DNA from: Allobosea sp. 67-29 | Lineage (GTDB): Bacteria; Pseudomonadota; Alphaproteobacteria; Rhizobiales; Beijerinckiaceae | Assembly (NCBI RefSeq): GCF_001898115.1 | Contig: NZ_MKSQ01000005.1 | Span: 124,001 to 188,000 of the forward strand | DNA: 64,000 nucleotides | Direction: 5' to 3' | In this document: in pieces, positions 47,285 to 54,950 of the stretch | How positions within the stretch are numbered: position 1 is the stretch's first letter | How the letters are laid out: the number at the start of each line of letters is the position of its first letter | Translations under genes and position numbers: made by a program | The notes under the pieces: generated by a model | Told to the model about the DNA's origin: nothing | The model's database searches: none | Seen by the model: only the letters and a program-made list of their open reading frames with translations

Positions 47285-47699
47285 GTTGGAAACTCCTCTT
47301 ACCACGGTTTGACTGCTGCCTTCGCTCTGAGCGGCTTCGGTCAGCGACAGGACCGACATTAGCGGCGGCGTCTTGCCGAACTGTTAAACGAACTGAAGAA
47401 TTGGGCCGATTGCGCAGGGGTTTATTCTGTGGTTAATGGCCAATTTACGAGCAAAAATCGAGATATAACTTAGTAAGATTGTCCGTATCCGAAGTCGATT
47501 ACGGTAAACAACTCATTTAGGCAATTCCGGAAACGGAGTTGATTTGTGCGGGCCGCGTATCCGACCGGGTGCTGGGCGACGTAATTCCCCTTGGTTAGAT
47601 CGGCATCATTACAGCGCAAGCCGTCGATTCCGACAGTTTAGGGTTTGATTCATCATTTTGGGCTTTGTTGCTGAGGTCGCAAACTTCGAGGCGCCGCCC
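47285..47699. other. divergent regulatory region between flp and the secretin-N gene
   Basis: These 415 bases hold no convincing gene and are the most AT-rich stretch of the window over about 47400-47520. They would carry the flp promoter (minus strand) and that of the plus-strand pilus genes. A near-consensus CtrA box is at 47433-47447, and a weaker TAAA-N7-TTTA lies at 47505-47519. Confidence 0.7.
47433..47447. promoter_or_regulatory. candidate CtrA box upstream of flp
   Basis: TTAA-TGGCCAA-TTTA is one base from the CtrA consensus and lies 149 bases before the flp ATG. In Caulobacter the pilin gene pilA is a direct CtrA target, so the position is meaningful. Confidence 0.55.
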
Positions 47700-48218
47700 A
47701 TGTCCATTCTCCGGAGCTTGGCAGGACATCGTTCCCGCATCTCGCGGACCCTTGCGGGCCTGTCGCTGGTGCCGTTCCTGGCGGCCGGCGCCGCGTCCGC
47801 CGCCCAGCCGTCCGGGGCACCGGAAAGCGTCGTCGTGCTGGTCGATCAGGCCAAGGTCGTCCGCCTGCCGGAAAACGCGCAGACGGTCATCGTCGGCAAC
47901 CCGGCCATTGCGGATGTCGCCGTCCAGCGCAACGGCGTGATGGTCGTGACCGGGAAGAGCTTCGGCGTCACCAATCTGATCGCGCTCGATGCGGGTGGCA
48001 CCCTCCTGGCGGAATCGCTCGTGCGCGTGAGCGCGGCTTCCGATTCCGTCCTGACCGTCCAGCGCGGCATGGACCGCGAGAGCTATTCCTGCACGCCCCA
48101 GTGCCAGCCTTCGGTGCAATTGGGCGATGCGCAGAAATATTTCGGCGAGGTCGGGGCTCAGTCTACCGCCCGAAACGCGCTCGCTGTCGGCGGCCGCGCC
48201 GGCCCCGCGCCGCAATAG
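47700..48218 (+). CDS. stand-alone pilus secretin N-domain protein
   Basis: A secreted protein of 172 residues. A signal peptide (LAGLSLVPFLAAGAASA) precedes a domain similar to the N-terminal pilus domain of CpaC: VVVLVDQAKVVRLPENAQTV and VGNPAIADVAVQRNGVMVVT. There is no secretin channel domain. The C-terminal tail YSCTPQCQPSVQLGDAQKYF carries two Cys that could form a disulphide. It may modulate or cap the secretin. It is divergent from flp and is followed 170 bases later by tadE. Confidence 0.8.
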   Translation: MSILRSLAGHRSRISRTLAGLSLVPFLAAGAASAAQPSGAPESVVVLVDQAKVVRLPENAQTVIVGNPAIADVAVQRNGVMVVTGKSFGVTNLIALDAGGTLLAESLVRVSAASDSVLTVQRGMDRESYSCTPQCQPSVQLGDAQKYFGEVGAQSTARNALAVGGRAGPAPQ

Positions 48219-48388
48219 GCGGAAGTCCGGCCCGGCATTGCCGATGGGGGCGCGGGTCGTTGGTAAACAAAGCCTTGCGGGTGCCGTTGAGTAAGGCAGG
48301 GCCCCTCTAACCGATCCGAAATTCTTTCGCGGTAAGGCTGTGCTCCATCGGGCGCCGTGCCCGTAAGCAACAATGGATTGCGCATCGG

Positions 48389-49000
48389 ATGACGGCCAAT
48401 CTCCAGACCGGCGACAGCCCGCGAAAGCGCGGGAAGAGGCGATCGCTGCTGACATTCGGTCGCGCCCAGGAGGGGGCCGCGGCCATCGAGTTCGGCATCG
48501 TCGCCGTGCCGTTCTTCGCGCTGCTGTTCGCGATCTTCGAGACCGCCCTGATGTTCTGGACGAACGAGGTGCTCGAGGAATCTCTCTCCCAGGCGTCGCG
48601 GCGCCTGCTCACCGGCCAGGCGGTCAGCCGCTATACTTCGTCGAATCCGGCCGTGAACGCCCAGGCCTTCCGCGACGACATCTGCGCGGTCGCGCCGATG
48701 GGCCTGATCGACTGTTCCAAGCTCTATGTCGACGTCAAGATCTATACGAACTTTGCCGGCGCGAACTCCGGAACGGGCAATCCGGTGGCCAACGGGGCGC
48801 TGAACACCAACGGCTTCTCCTACAATCAGCCGCAGCCGGGGCAGATCGTCGTGGCGCGGGCGGTGCTGGACTATCACCTGTTCCTGACGGCCTGGGCTTC
48901 GAGTGCGCTGGCCAATATCGGTTCCGGCCATCGGGCGCTGGTCGCGACGACCACCTTCCGGGCAGAGCCGTTCACGACCGGTTCGGGAGCCGGCACATGA
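48389..49000 (+). CDS. TadE-like pseudopilin
   Basis: A TadE-family pilus protein of 203 residues. After a basic leader (SPRKRGKRRSLLTFGRAQ) comes the pseudopilin helix GAAAIEFGIVAVPFFALLFA with the conserved Glu, probably processed by CpaA. The rest is a periplasmic domain with a Cys pair (DDICAVAPMGLIDCSK). It overlaps the next gene by ATGA, so the two are translated together. Confidence 0.84.
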   Translation: MTANLQTGDSPRKRGKRRSLLTFGRAQEGAAAIEFGIVAVPFFALLFAIFETALMFWTNEVLEESLSQASRRLLTGQAVSRYTSSNPAVNAQAFRDDICAVAPMGLIDCSKLYVDVKIYTNFAGANSGTGNPVANGALNTNGFSYNQPQPGQIVVARAVLDYHLFLTAWASSALANIGSGHRALVATTTFRAEPFTTGSGAGT

Positions 49001-49593
49001 GGCGGATTGGCCACGGCCGCCGCTGGCGCGGCTTCCGGCGCGACGACAAGGGCTTCGCGCTGGTCGAGTTCGCGATGGCCCTGCCGGTCATGCTCGTCGC
49101 CTATTGCGGCATGGTCGATGTCGTCCAGATGGTGATGGCGAACCGCAAGGTGACGCAGCTGACGCTGGCGCTCGCCGACCTGACCGCCCGCGCCGCCGCC
49201 GTCGCGCCTGCCGATGTCGAGAACATCTTCGACGCGGCGCAGAGCGTACTGATGCCGTTCGACGCCTCCAATGCGAGCATGGTGATCTCCAGCGTGGTCG
49301 TTGATGCGAACGGCAATGCGCGGGTGTGCTGGAGCAACCAGCGCAACGGCCAGGCACTCGTGCGCGGCGCGACGGTGCTCCTGCCCGACAGCATCCGCGT
49401 GCCCAGCACGTCGGTGATCATGGCGACCGCCAGCTATCGCTACACGCCGCAGACGGGCTACGTCCTGACCGGCAGCTTCACGCTCGGCGACAATCCGATC
49501 TATTCGCGTCCGCGCGCCGGGCAGGCGGTCGGGACCGGCAATATCGAGCAGGTCGTCCGGACGGGAACGAAACCCTGCCCGGACTTCAACTAG
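48997..49593 (+). CDS. second TadE/TadF-like pseudopilin
   Basis: A 198-residue protein of the same type. A basic leader (RRIGHGRRWRGFRRDDK) precedes the helix GFALVEFAMALPVMLVAYCG. It lacks the von Willebrand domain of TadG, so TadF is the nearest named role. Start ATG overlaps the tadE stop. Together with TadE it would form the minor pilins at the pilus tip or base. Confidence 0.82.
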   Translation: MRRIGHGRRWRGFRRDDKGFALVEFAMALPVMLVAYCGMVDVVQMVMANRKVTQLTLALADLTARAAAVAPADVENIFDAAQSVLMPFDASNASMVISSVVVDANGNARVCWSNQRNGQALVRGATVLLPDSIRVPSTSVIMATASYRYTPQTGYVLTGSFTLGDNPIYSRPRAGQAVGTGNIEQVVRTGTKPCPDFN

Positions 49594-49633
49594 AAACGGT
49601 CACCGGCGGCCCGGCGGATTCGCCGCCGGCCCG

Positions 49634-50158
49634 TCAGCCGCGCAGCACCATCCGCCCGGTCTGGACCTCGTAGCCGCGCAGCTTGCCGAGGAAGGAGTTC
49701 CCGAGCAGGCTCACCGACAGCGCGCCCGGCGGCATCACCACCGCATCGACGTTGCGCACGACGATGTCGCCGAGCCGGACCTCGCGCAGCGTGGTGCGCG
49801 TTGCCGTCACCGTGCCGTTGGCGGTGCTCAGCAGCATCTGGCGCGCGCCCCTCTCGGGCCTGATCCCGAGCGCCCTGGCATCGTCGGCCGTGAGCGCGAC
49901 GATGCTGGCGCCCGTATCGACCATCATCTTGATCCGGTAGTTGTCGATCGTCGGGTGGACGACGTAATGGCCGCGATAATCGGCCGCGACGGCGAGCAGG
50001 GCGGGGCCGCGGCGCTCCGGCTGGGCCGGCGACGTTGCCACGGACGCCGCGCGCGCAGGCTCGGCATCGACCCGCGGGGCGAGCCACTGCGTGTAGCCGA
50101 GCGCGACGCCGATCACGGTTGCCGCCACGCCCAGGGCCCAACTCGACGGATTCGCCAC
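49634..50158 (-). CDS. retropepsin-like aspartic protease (TIGR02281 type)
   Basis: A membrane-anchored aspartic protease of 174 residues, from a clan found widely in proteobacteria. An N-terminal signal anchor (WALGVAATVIGVALGYTQWL) is followed by the single active-site motif MMVDTGASIVALT (Asp81) and later LLGNSFLGKLRGYEV, the companion retropepsin segment. With one DTG it would act as a homodimer. It is on the opposite strand to the pilus genes with 40 bases between their ends. Confidence 0.85.
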   Translation of the reverse strand: MANPSSWALGVAATVIGVALGYTQWLAPRVDAEPARAASVATSPAQPERRGPALLAVAADYRGHYVVHPTIDNYRIKMMVDTGASIVALTADDARALGIRPERGARQMLLSTANGTVTATRTTLREVRLGDIVVRNVDAVVMPPGALSVSLLGNSFLGKLRGYEVQTGRMVLRG

Positions 50159-50331
50159 CTTGCCCCGCTCCGGTTGTCGCGTGTCGTCGAGCGCGGCGGA
50201 TGGCGCTCGCGACGACGCTGCTCGCTCGAAGCCTGGCCGGTCAGGCCTGACGAAGCGTGAACGTCATGCCCGGGATTGGCGACAAATCGGGTTGAGCACC
50301 GTCGTTCCGTGCCCTCAGCCTTAATCGAGCC

Positions 50332-51249
50332 TTACCCCGCTTGCGAAAAGGAGCGTTCGACGAGCGCTGCGATGTCCTGGGCATAGGGAATGCTCGGCTG
50401 CGCCCCGGCGCGCATGCAGGCGAGCGAGCCGGCAGCCAGCCCCCGACGCAACGCATCGGGCAGGCTCGCTCCGGCCGCGAGTGCGGCGGCGAAGGCGCCC
50501 GTGAAGCTGTCGCCCGCCGCAACGGTGTCGACGACCGCGACCTGCGGCGCCTCGAGGCGCTGCCGCAGGCCGCCCTGCCAGCTCACGACGCCGGCCGCCC
50601 CCAGGGTCGCGACGCCCGTGATGCCCCGTTCCGCATCGAGCCGCCGGATGATGGCGTCCGGCTCGCGCTCCGGCCAGCCCAGGGCCTCGGCGAGCACCAG
50701 GGCCTCGTGCTCGTTCACGATCAGGATGTCGACGAGGTCGAGCAGCGCCGGTGACGGGGCGCCTGCCGGGGCGAGATTGAGGACGACGCGGCCACCGGCG
50801 CCTTTCATCAGCCGCGCGGCTTCGATGCAGGCCGGCTCGGGCACCTCCCGCTGCAGGAGCAGGATGTCGTCGGGGCCGACCGGCAGGTGCCGCAAGGCAT
50901 CGGCGCGGGCTTCGGCATTGGCGCCGGCCGCGACGATGATCTGGTTCGCGCCTTGCCGGTCGATCGCGATGAAGGCCGCGCCCGTCGGCGCGTCGAGCCG
51001 CGCGACCTGGTTTAGGGCGACCCCGTCGGCCGCGAGCAGCGAGAGCGCCGTCTCGCCGAAGCCGTCCCGCCCGGCCGCTCCGACCAGCACGACCTCCGCG
51101 CCGGCGCGCCGTGCCGCAAGCGCCTGGTTCGCGCCCTTGCCGCCGGGATGGACCGCATAGTCCGGCCCCAGGACGGTCTCCCCGGCGCCGGGCAGCCGCT
51201 CGACCCGCGTCACGAGATCGATATTGATCGAGCCGAAGACGACGATCAT
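50332..51249 (-). CDS. ribokinase-family sugar kinase
   Basis: A PfkB-fold kinase of 305 residues. The N-terminal motif GSINIDLVTRVERLPGAGET and PGGKGANQALAARRAG bind the sugar, and the C-terminal DTVAAGDSFTGAFAAAL holds the catalytic Asp and the phosphate loop. The pattern fits ribokinase (RbsK) best by eye, but the substrate may differ. It overlaps the start of its partner gene: its ATG (51249-51247) lies in the stop of the 2-dehydro-3-deoxygalactonokinase gene, so they are translationally coupled. Confidence 0.86.
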   Translation of the reverse strand: MIVVFGSINIDLVTRVERLPGAGETVLGPDYAVHPGGKGANQALAARRAGAEVVLVGAAGRDGFGETALSLLAADGVALNQVARLDAPTGAAFIAIDRQGANQIIVAAGANAEARADALRHLPVGPDDILLLQREVPEPACIEAARLMKGAGGRVVLNLAPAGAPSPALLDLVDILIVNEHEALVLAEALGWPEREPDAIIRRLDAERGITGVATLGAAGVVSWQGGLRQRLEAPQVAVVDTVAAGDSFTGAFAAALAAGASLPDALRRGLAAGSLACMRAGAQPSIPYAQDIAALVERSFSQAG

Positions 51250-52142
51250 CGGGAGAGACCCGAAGCAAGGCGCCGGACCCCGGCGACGAAAGCGGCTTCG
51301 GGGGTGGCGATGGTGGTTTCGAGACCCGCCGCCGCAAGCGCGGCGCCGTAGCTCTCGGCCAGCGCGCCATCCGCGACGAGATGCACACGGTGCGCCCTGC
51401 CGAACAGCGCCTCCGCGCCGGCGATCTCCTGCGCCACCAGCAGCGAGGACAGGAACGGGCCGACCTCGCCGGGGCGCATTCGTCCCGCCAGAACTTCGGT
51501 TCGCGCCGCAAAGGCCGCATTCAGCAGCCCGGCCGGGCCTCGTGCCGCGGCACGGCCGCGCTCGGCTCCGCGCCCCGCGTCGTCGGCGACCGGTTCCTCG
51601 GCCAGCCGCGCCAGGATCGACTGGTTGCGGAGCAACCCGTAGATCTCGCCGGTCATGAAGCTCGCGAACCGGGTGATCCGCCCGCCGCGGATCTCGGCCC
51701 ATTTCGAATGCGTGCCCGGCAGGCAGGCGAGGCCATCGTCGAGGCCGAGCCCGACGATCAGCGTCTCCTCGCCGCGCATCACGTCGAAGGCACCGTCGTC
51801 GCAGCTCAGACCCGGCAGGATCGTCGCCCGGGTATCCGCCGCGAGATCGACGGTGATGCCGGCCGCCGCGATGTCTCCCGGAGAGGCGGGGCAGGCGACA
51901 TAGGGCGCCTCGACCCAGCCGTTGCGGCTGCCGACCATGCCGGCGAGGACGATCGCGGCGTCGGGGGCAGCCCTCCGGAGCTCTCCCGCCAGTGCCTCGA
52001 AGGCGGCCGGGTATCCGCCGGCCGCGACCGACTGGATGCCCCGGTCGGTGAGACGCCGCTGCAGGACGCGGCCGTCCTCCGATATCAGGAAGGCACGCGC
52101 GCGGGTCGTGCCCCAGTCGAGCGCGATCAATGGCTTGAACAT
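51246..52142 (-). CDS. dgoK: 2-dehydro-3-deoxygalactonokinase
   Basis: A kinase of 298 residues of the DgoK family, which phosphorylates 2-keto-3-deoxygalactonate in the De Ley-Doudoroff route of galactose breakdown. The start LIALDWGTTRARAFLI is the ASKHA phosphate motif, and LAGMVGSRNGWVEAPYVACP and CLPGTHSKWAEI are DgoK signatures. The usual neighbour DgoA (the aldolase) is absent from this window; instead a ribokinase-like gene follows. The aldose epimerase gene is divergent. Confidence 0.87.
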   Translation of the reverse strand: MFKPLIALDWGTTRARAFLISEDGRVLQRRLTDRGIQSVAAGGYPAAFEALAGELRRAAPDAAIVLAGMVGSRNGWVEAPYVACPASPGDIAAAGITVDLAADTRATILPGLSCDDGAFDVMRGEETLIVGLGLDDGLACLPGTHSKWAEIRGGRITRFASFMTGEIYGLLRNQSILARLAEEPVADDAGRGAERGRAAARGPAGLLNAAFAARTEVLAGRMRPGEVGPFLSSLLVAQEIAGAEALFGRAHRVHLVADGALAESYGAALAAAGLETTIATPEAAFVAGVRRLASGLSR

Positions 52143-52298
52143 GGCAGGCTCCAGAAGGGGCGGGAAATCTCCTCGCCGCGGGCGGGCGGGTCAAGAGCCG
52201 TCCGGGCTGGTTTGCCGATCGTGCTTGCGGGCCAGGCTTGTATCTCTCGCGACGCGACGCGAATCTCGCCGCGCGATCCCCTTGATTCTGGATGCCCG

Positions 52299-53183
52299 AT
52301 GCTCGAGCTCGAATCCGCCGGTCTGACGGCCGTCATCGTCCCGGAGGCGGGCGGCATCGTCTCCCGTCTCGATTGGCGCGGGCCGGACGGGCGCCTTCAT
52401 GCCGTGCTGAAGCCGCCCGGTGAGATCGCGCCCTCGACGGCGGCGCCGAATTTCTGCGGCAGCTGGGCGATGCTGCCTTTCGCCAATCGCGCCTTCGGCT
52501 GCGTCATCGACGATGGCGAGAGGCGTTTCCTGGTTCCGTCCAACGATCCGAGCGGGGCCATTCACGGCTTCGGCTGGCAGGCGGCCTGGGATGTGCTGCG
52601 GTATGACCGCGGCCATACCGTGCTCGAACATCGCCGCGTGGCCGGTGCCGATCCGTACCGCTATCGTGCCCGGCAGGAGATCCTGCTCGACGAGCACGGG
52701 TTGACCATCCGCATCGCAATCGTGAACGAGGCGGACTCGGCACTACCCTTTGGAATCGGGCACCACCCCTGGTTTCCCTGCGCGGCCGATACACGCCTCG
52801 TCATGCGAGCGAGGGGCGCACTCGTCTTCGGCGAGGCGTTCCGGGCCACGGGGCAGGAGGGCTTCGACCAAGGCGGACCTTACGCGCTGCCAAGACCCTT
52901 TCGCAGCGAAGAGGTCACCGCCTGGAGCTTCCTCGGCTGGGACGGCACCGCCCGGATCGAAACGCCATCGGCCGGTCTCGCCACCACGCTGACCGCGAGC
53001 GAGAGCCTCGATTGCCCGGTGGTGTGGGCGCCCGCGCGGGCGGATTTCCTCTGCGTGGAGCCGCAGAGCCATGCCATCGGCGCACCGAGCGAGCCGGAGG
53101 CCCGCCTGGCCGCGCCGCTGCAGCGGCTCGCGCCGGGCGAGGTGCTGGAGGGCTGGCTGCGCATCCGGCCCGAAGCCCTCTGA
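52299..53183 (+). CDS. aldose 1-epimerase family protein
   Basis: A galactose-mutarotase-like beta-sandwich protein of 294 residues that would interconvert alpha and beta anomers. The catalytic His is in GIGHHPWFP and the catalytic Glu in FLCVEPQSHA. It is divergent from the dgoK-ribokinase pair; galactose mutarotation would fit a galactose or arabinose route. It starts at an ATG 157 bases from dgoK. Confidence 0.83.
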   Translation: MLELESAGLTAVIVPEAGGIVSRLDWRGPDGRLHAVLKPPGEIAPSTAAPNFCGSWAMLPFANRAFGCVIDDGERRFLVPSNDPSGAIHGFGWQAAWDVLRYDRGHTVLEHRRVAGADPYRYRARQEILLDEHGLTIRIAIVNEADSALPFGIGHHPWFPCAADTRLVMRARGALVFGEAFRATGQEGFDQGGPYALPRPFRSEEVTAWSFLGWDGTARIETPSAGLATTLTASESLDCPVVWAPARADFLCVEPQSHAIGAPSEPEARLAAPLQRLAPGEVLEGWLRIRPEAL

Positions 53184-53186
53184 ACC

Positions 53187-53906
53187 TTAGCGCCAGCCGT
53201 AGCCGTATCCGCTCGGATAATAGGGCTGATAGCCGTAGGCGCGGGCAGGGAGCGCCGGCCGCAGCATGATCTGGCCGCGCGCCGTCTCCCAGCCGTCGCC
53301 GCGTCCCTGCCGGGCAAGGGCGGCCGGGTGACCGCGATGGCCCCCGGCCTTCGCGAGCTTAGCCTTGCCGTGATGGATCTTGCCGTGATGGATCCCGGCA
53401 AGATGGGCTGCTTTGGCCTTGTGCTGGGCGGCCTTGGTCTTGTGCGACGAGGCCCTGGCGAAGCGCGAGAGATTGTCCGGCGCGGCGCCGTGGAGGGCGA
53501 TGCGCGTCTGGCTCGCGCCGTATTTCTTCACCAGCGCGAAGAGTTTCGCCGCATTGGCAGGGTGCAGCCGGATGCAGCCATGCGAGGCCGGGCGGCCGAG
53601 CGCGCCGACGGCGGTCGTGCCGTGGATGGCGTAGCCGCCGCGGAAGAACACGGCGTGAGGCATCGCGCCGCCGTATTTGCGCGAGTACCAGTTCTTCTCG
53701 AGCCGGGTCGGCCGGTAGACGCCGTTCGGCGAGCGGAAGCCCGTGCGGCCGGAGGAGATCTTCCAGTCGTAGACCTCGCCGTCGGGGGCGGTGACGGTCA
53801 TGCGCTGGGCGGCGATGTCGACCTTCACCTCGACGCCGGCATGGGCTGCGGCGGCTCCGAGGACGGACAGGAACAGGGCGGCCAGGATGCCGAGAAAGCG
53901 ACGCAT
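53187..53906 (-). CDS. L,D-transpeptidase (YkuD) with basic tail
   Basis: An exported cell-wall cross-linking or attachment enzyme of 239 residues. After a signal peptide (LAALFLSVLGAAAAHA) comes the YkuD domain with HGTTAVGALGRPASHGCIRL; His109 and Cys111 are catalytic. Beyond residue 150 is an unusual His/Lys/Ala-rich run (HKTKAAQHKAKAAHLAGIHH) and a Tyr/Gly-rich end (YGYQPYYPSGYGYGWR). The tail could bind peptidoglycan, lipopolysaccharide or metal; that is a guess. It converges on the epimerase gene, three bases apart. Confidence 0.88.
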   Translation of the reverse strand: MRRFLGILAALFLSVLGAAAAHAGVEVKVDIAAQRMTVTAPDGEVYDWKISSGRTGFRSPNGVYRPTRLEKNWYSRKYGGAMPHAVFFRGGYAIHGTTAVGALGRPASHGCIRLHPANAAKLFALVKKYGASQTRIALHGAAPDNLSRFARASSHKTKAAQHKAKAAHLAGIHHGKIHHGKAKLAKAGGHRGHPAALARQGRGDGWETARGQIMLRPALPARAYGYQPYYPSGYGYGWR

Positions 53907-54036
53907 CGTCCAAACTCCGAAAACGCAACTGTCGAGCGGGCGTTCGCGGGCTCTGGCGGCCTCGCCCTTGGCTTCAGCAAAGCGCGGGCGCCGAGAGGTG
54001 TAAAGCGGGAAGGCGGAACGTGGTTTCCGCGCGCCG

Positions 54037-54879
54037 TCAGATCATCGGCAGCGAGGACGGCTTGCCTCCGCGCGGGAAGGCGGCGTCGATCCGCGCGATC
54101 TCGCTCTCCGAGAGGGCGAGGTCCAGCGCGCCGGCATTGTCCGCGACATGGGCGAGGCTGCCTGCCTTCGGGATGGCGAAGACGGATGGCCGCCGTGTGA
54201 GGAAGGCGAGAGCGACCTGCCGTGACGTGGCGCCGCGGGCCGTGGCGATCTCCGCCAGGACCCTGCCCTGTGCGCTGCCCGGTTCCGGAAAGTCGTGATG
54301 GCCGAAGGGGCTGTAGGCGGTGACGGCGACGCCATGGCGCTCGCACCAGGGGATCACCGCATGTTCGATGGCGCGCTCGCGCAGATGGTAGAGCACCTGG
54401 TTGCAGGCGATCCGGCCCTTGCCGGCGGCGGCCAGCGCCTCGTCGAGATCGTCCTCGTCAAAATTGCTGACGCCCCAGGACAGGATCTTGCCCTCCTGCT
54501 TCAGCGCCTCGAAGGCGGCGAAGGTCTCGGCCAAAGCGTGCGGCCCGCGCCAGTGCAGCAGGTAGCAGTCGAGCCGGTCGGTTCCGAGTTGCCTCAGCGA
54601 GCCTTCGCAGGCGGCGCGCACGCCCTGCCGCGAGGCGTTGTGCGGCAGCACTTTCGAGACGAGGAAGACCTCGTCGCGCCGGCCGGCGATCGCCTCGCCG
54701 ATGATCGCCTCGGAACGGCCGTCGCCATACATCTCGGCGGTGTCGATATGGCTGAGGCCGAGGTCGAGCCCGCGCTGCAAGGCGGCGATCGCTTCGCGCC
54801 TGTCGCCGCGCTCGATATACCAGCTGCCCTGGCCGATGCTGGGAACCGCCGGCCCGCCGGTGCCGAAGCTGCGCTGCAT
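54037..54879 (-). CDS. aldo/keto reductase
   Basis: A TIM-barrel NADPH-dependent reductase of 280 residues. The catalytic set is visible: Asp and Tyr in HIDTAEMYGDGRSEAIIGEA, Lys in VFLVSKVLPH and His in CYLLHWRG. C-terminal FLTRRPSVFAIPKAG is the NADPH phosphate site. The substrate is unknown. It lies alone between the L,D-transpeptidase and folC genes on the same strand. Confidence 0.9.
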   Translation of the reverse strand: MQRSFGTGGPAVPSIGQGSWYIERGDRREAIAALQRGLDLGLSHIDTAEMYGDGRSEAIIGEAIAGRRDEVFLVSKVLPHNASRQGVRAACEGSLRQLGTDRLDCYLLHWRGPHALAETFAAFEALKQEGKILSWGVSNFDEDDLDEALAAAGKGRIACNQVLYHLRERAIEHAVIPWCERHGVAVTAYSPFGHHDFPEPGSAQGRVLAEIATARGATSRQVALAFLTRRPSVFAIPKAGSLAHVADNAGALDLALSESEIARIDAAFPRGGKPSSLPMI

Positions 54880-54950
54880 GGGAACCTCCTTCGTGGATTT
54901 CGATCCAGAACGACGCAGGCTCGCGCCGCCGAAGCTGCCGGCCTCCGGGT

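Noticed and set aside
50321..50335. A further CtrA-like match TTAA-N7-TTAC
   Set aside because: It overlaps the 3' end of the ribokinase gene, is not near a pilus or replication promoter and may be chance; kept as a control for the CtrA idea.
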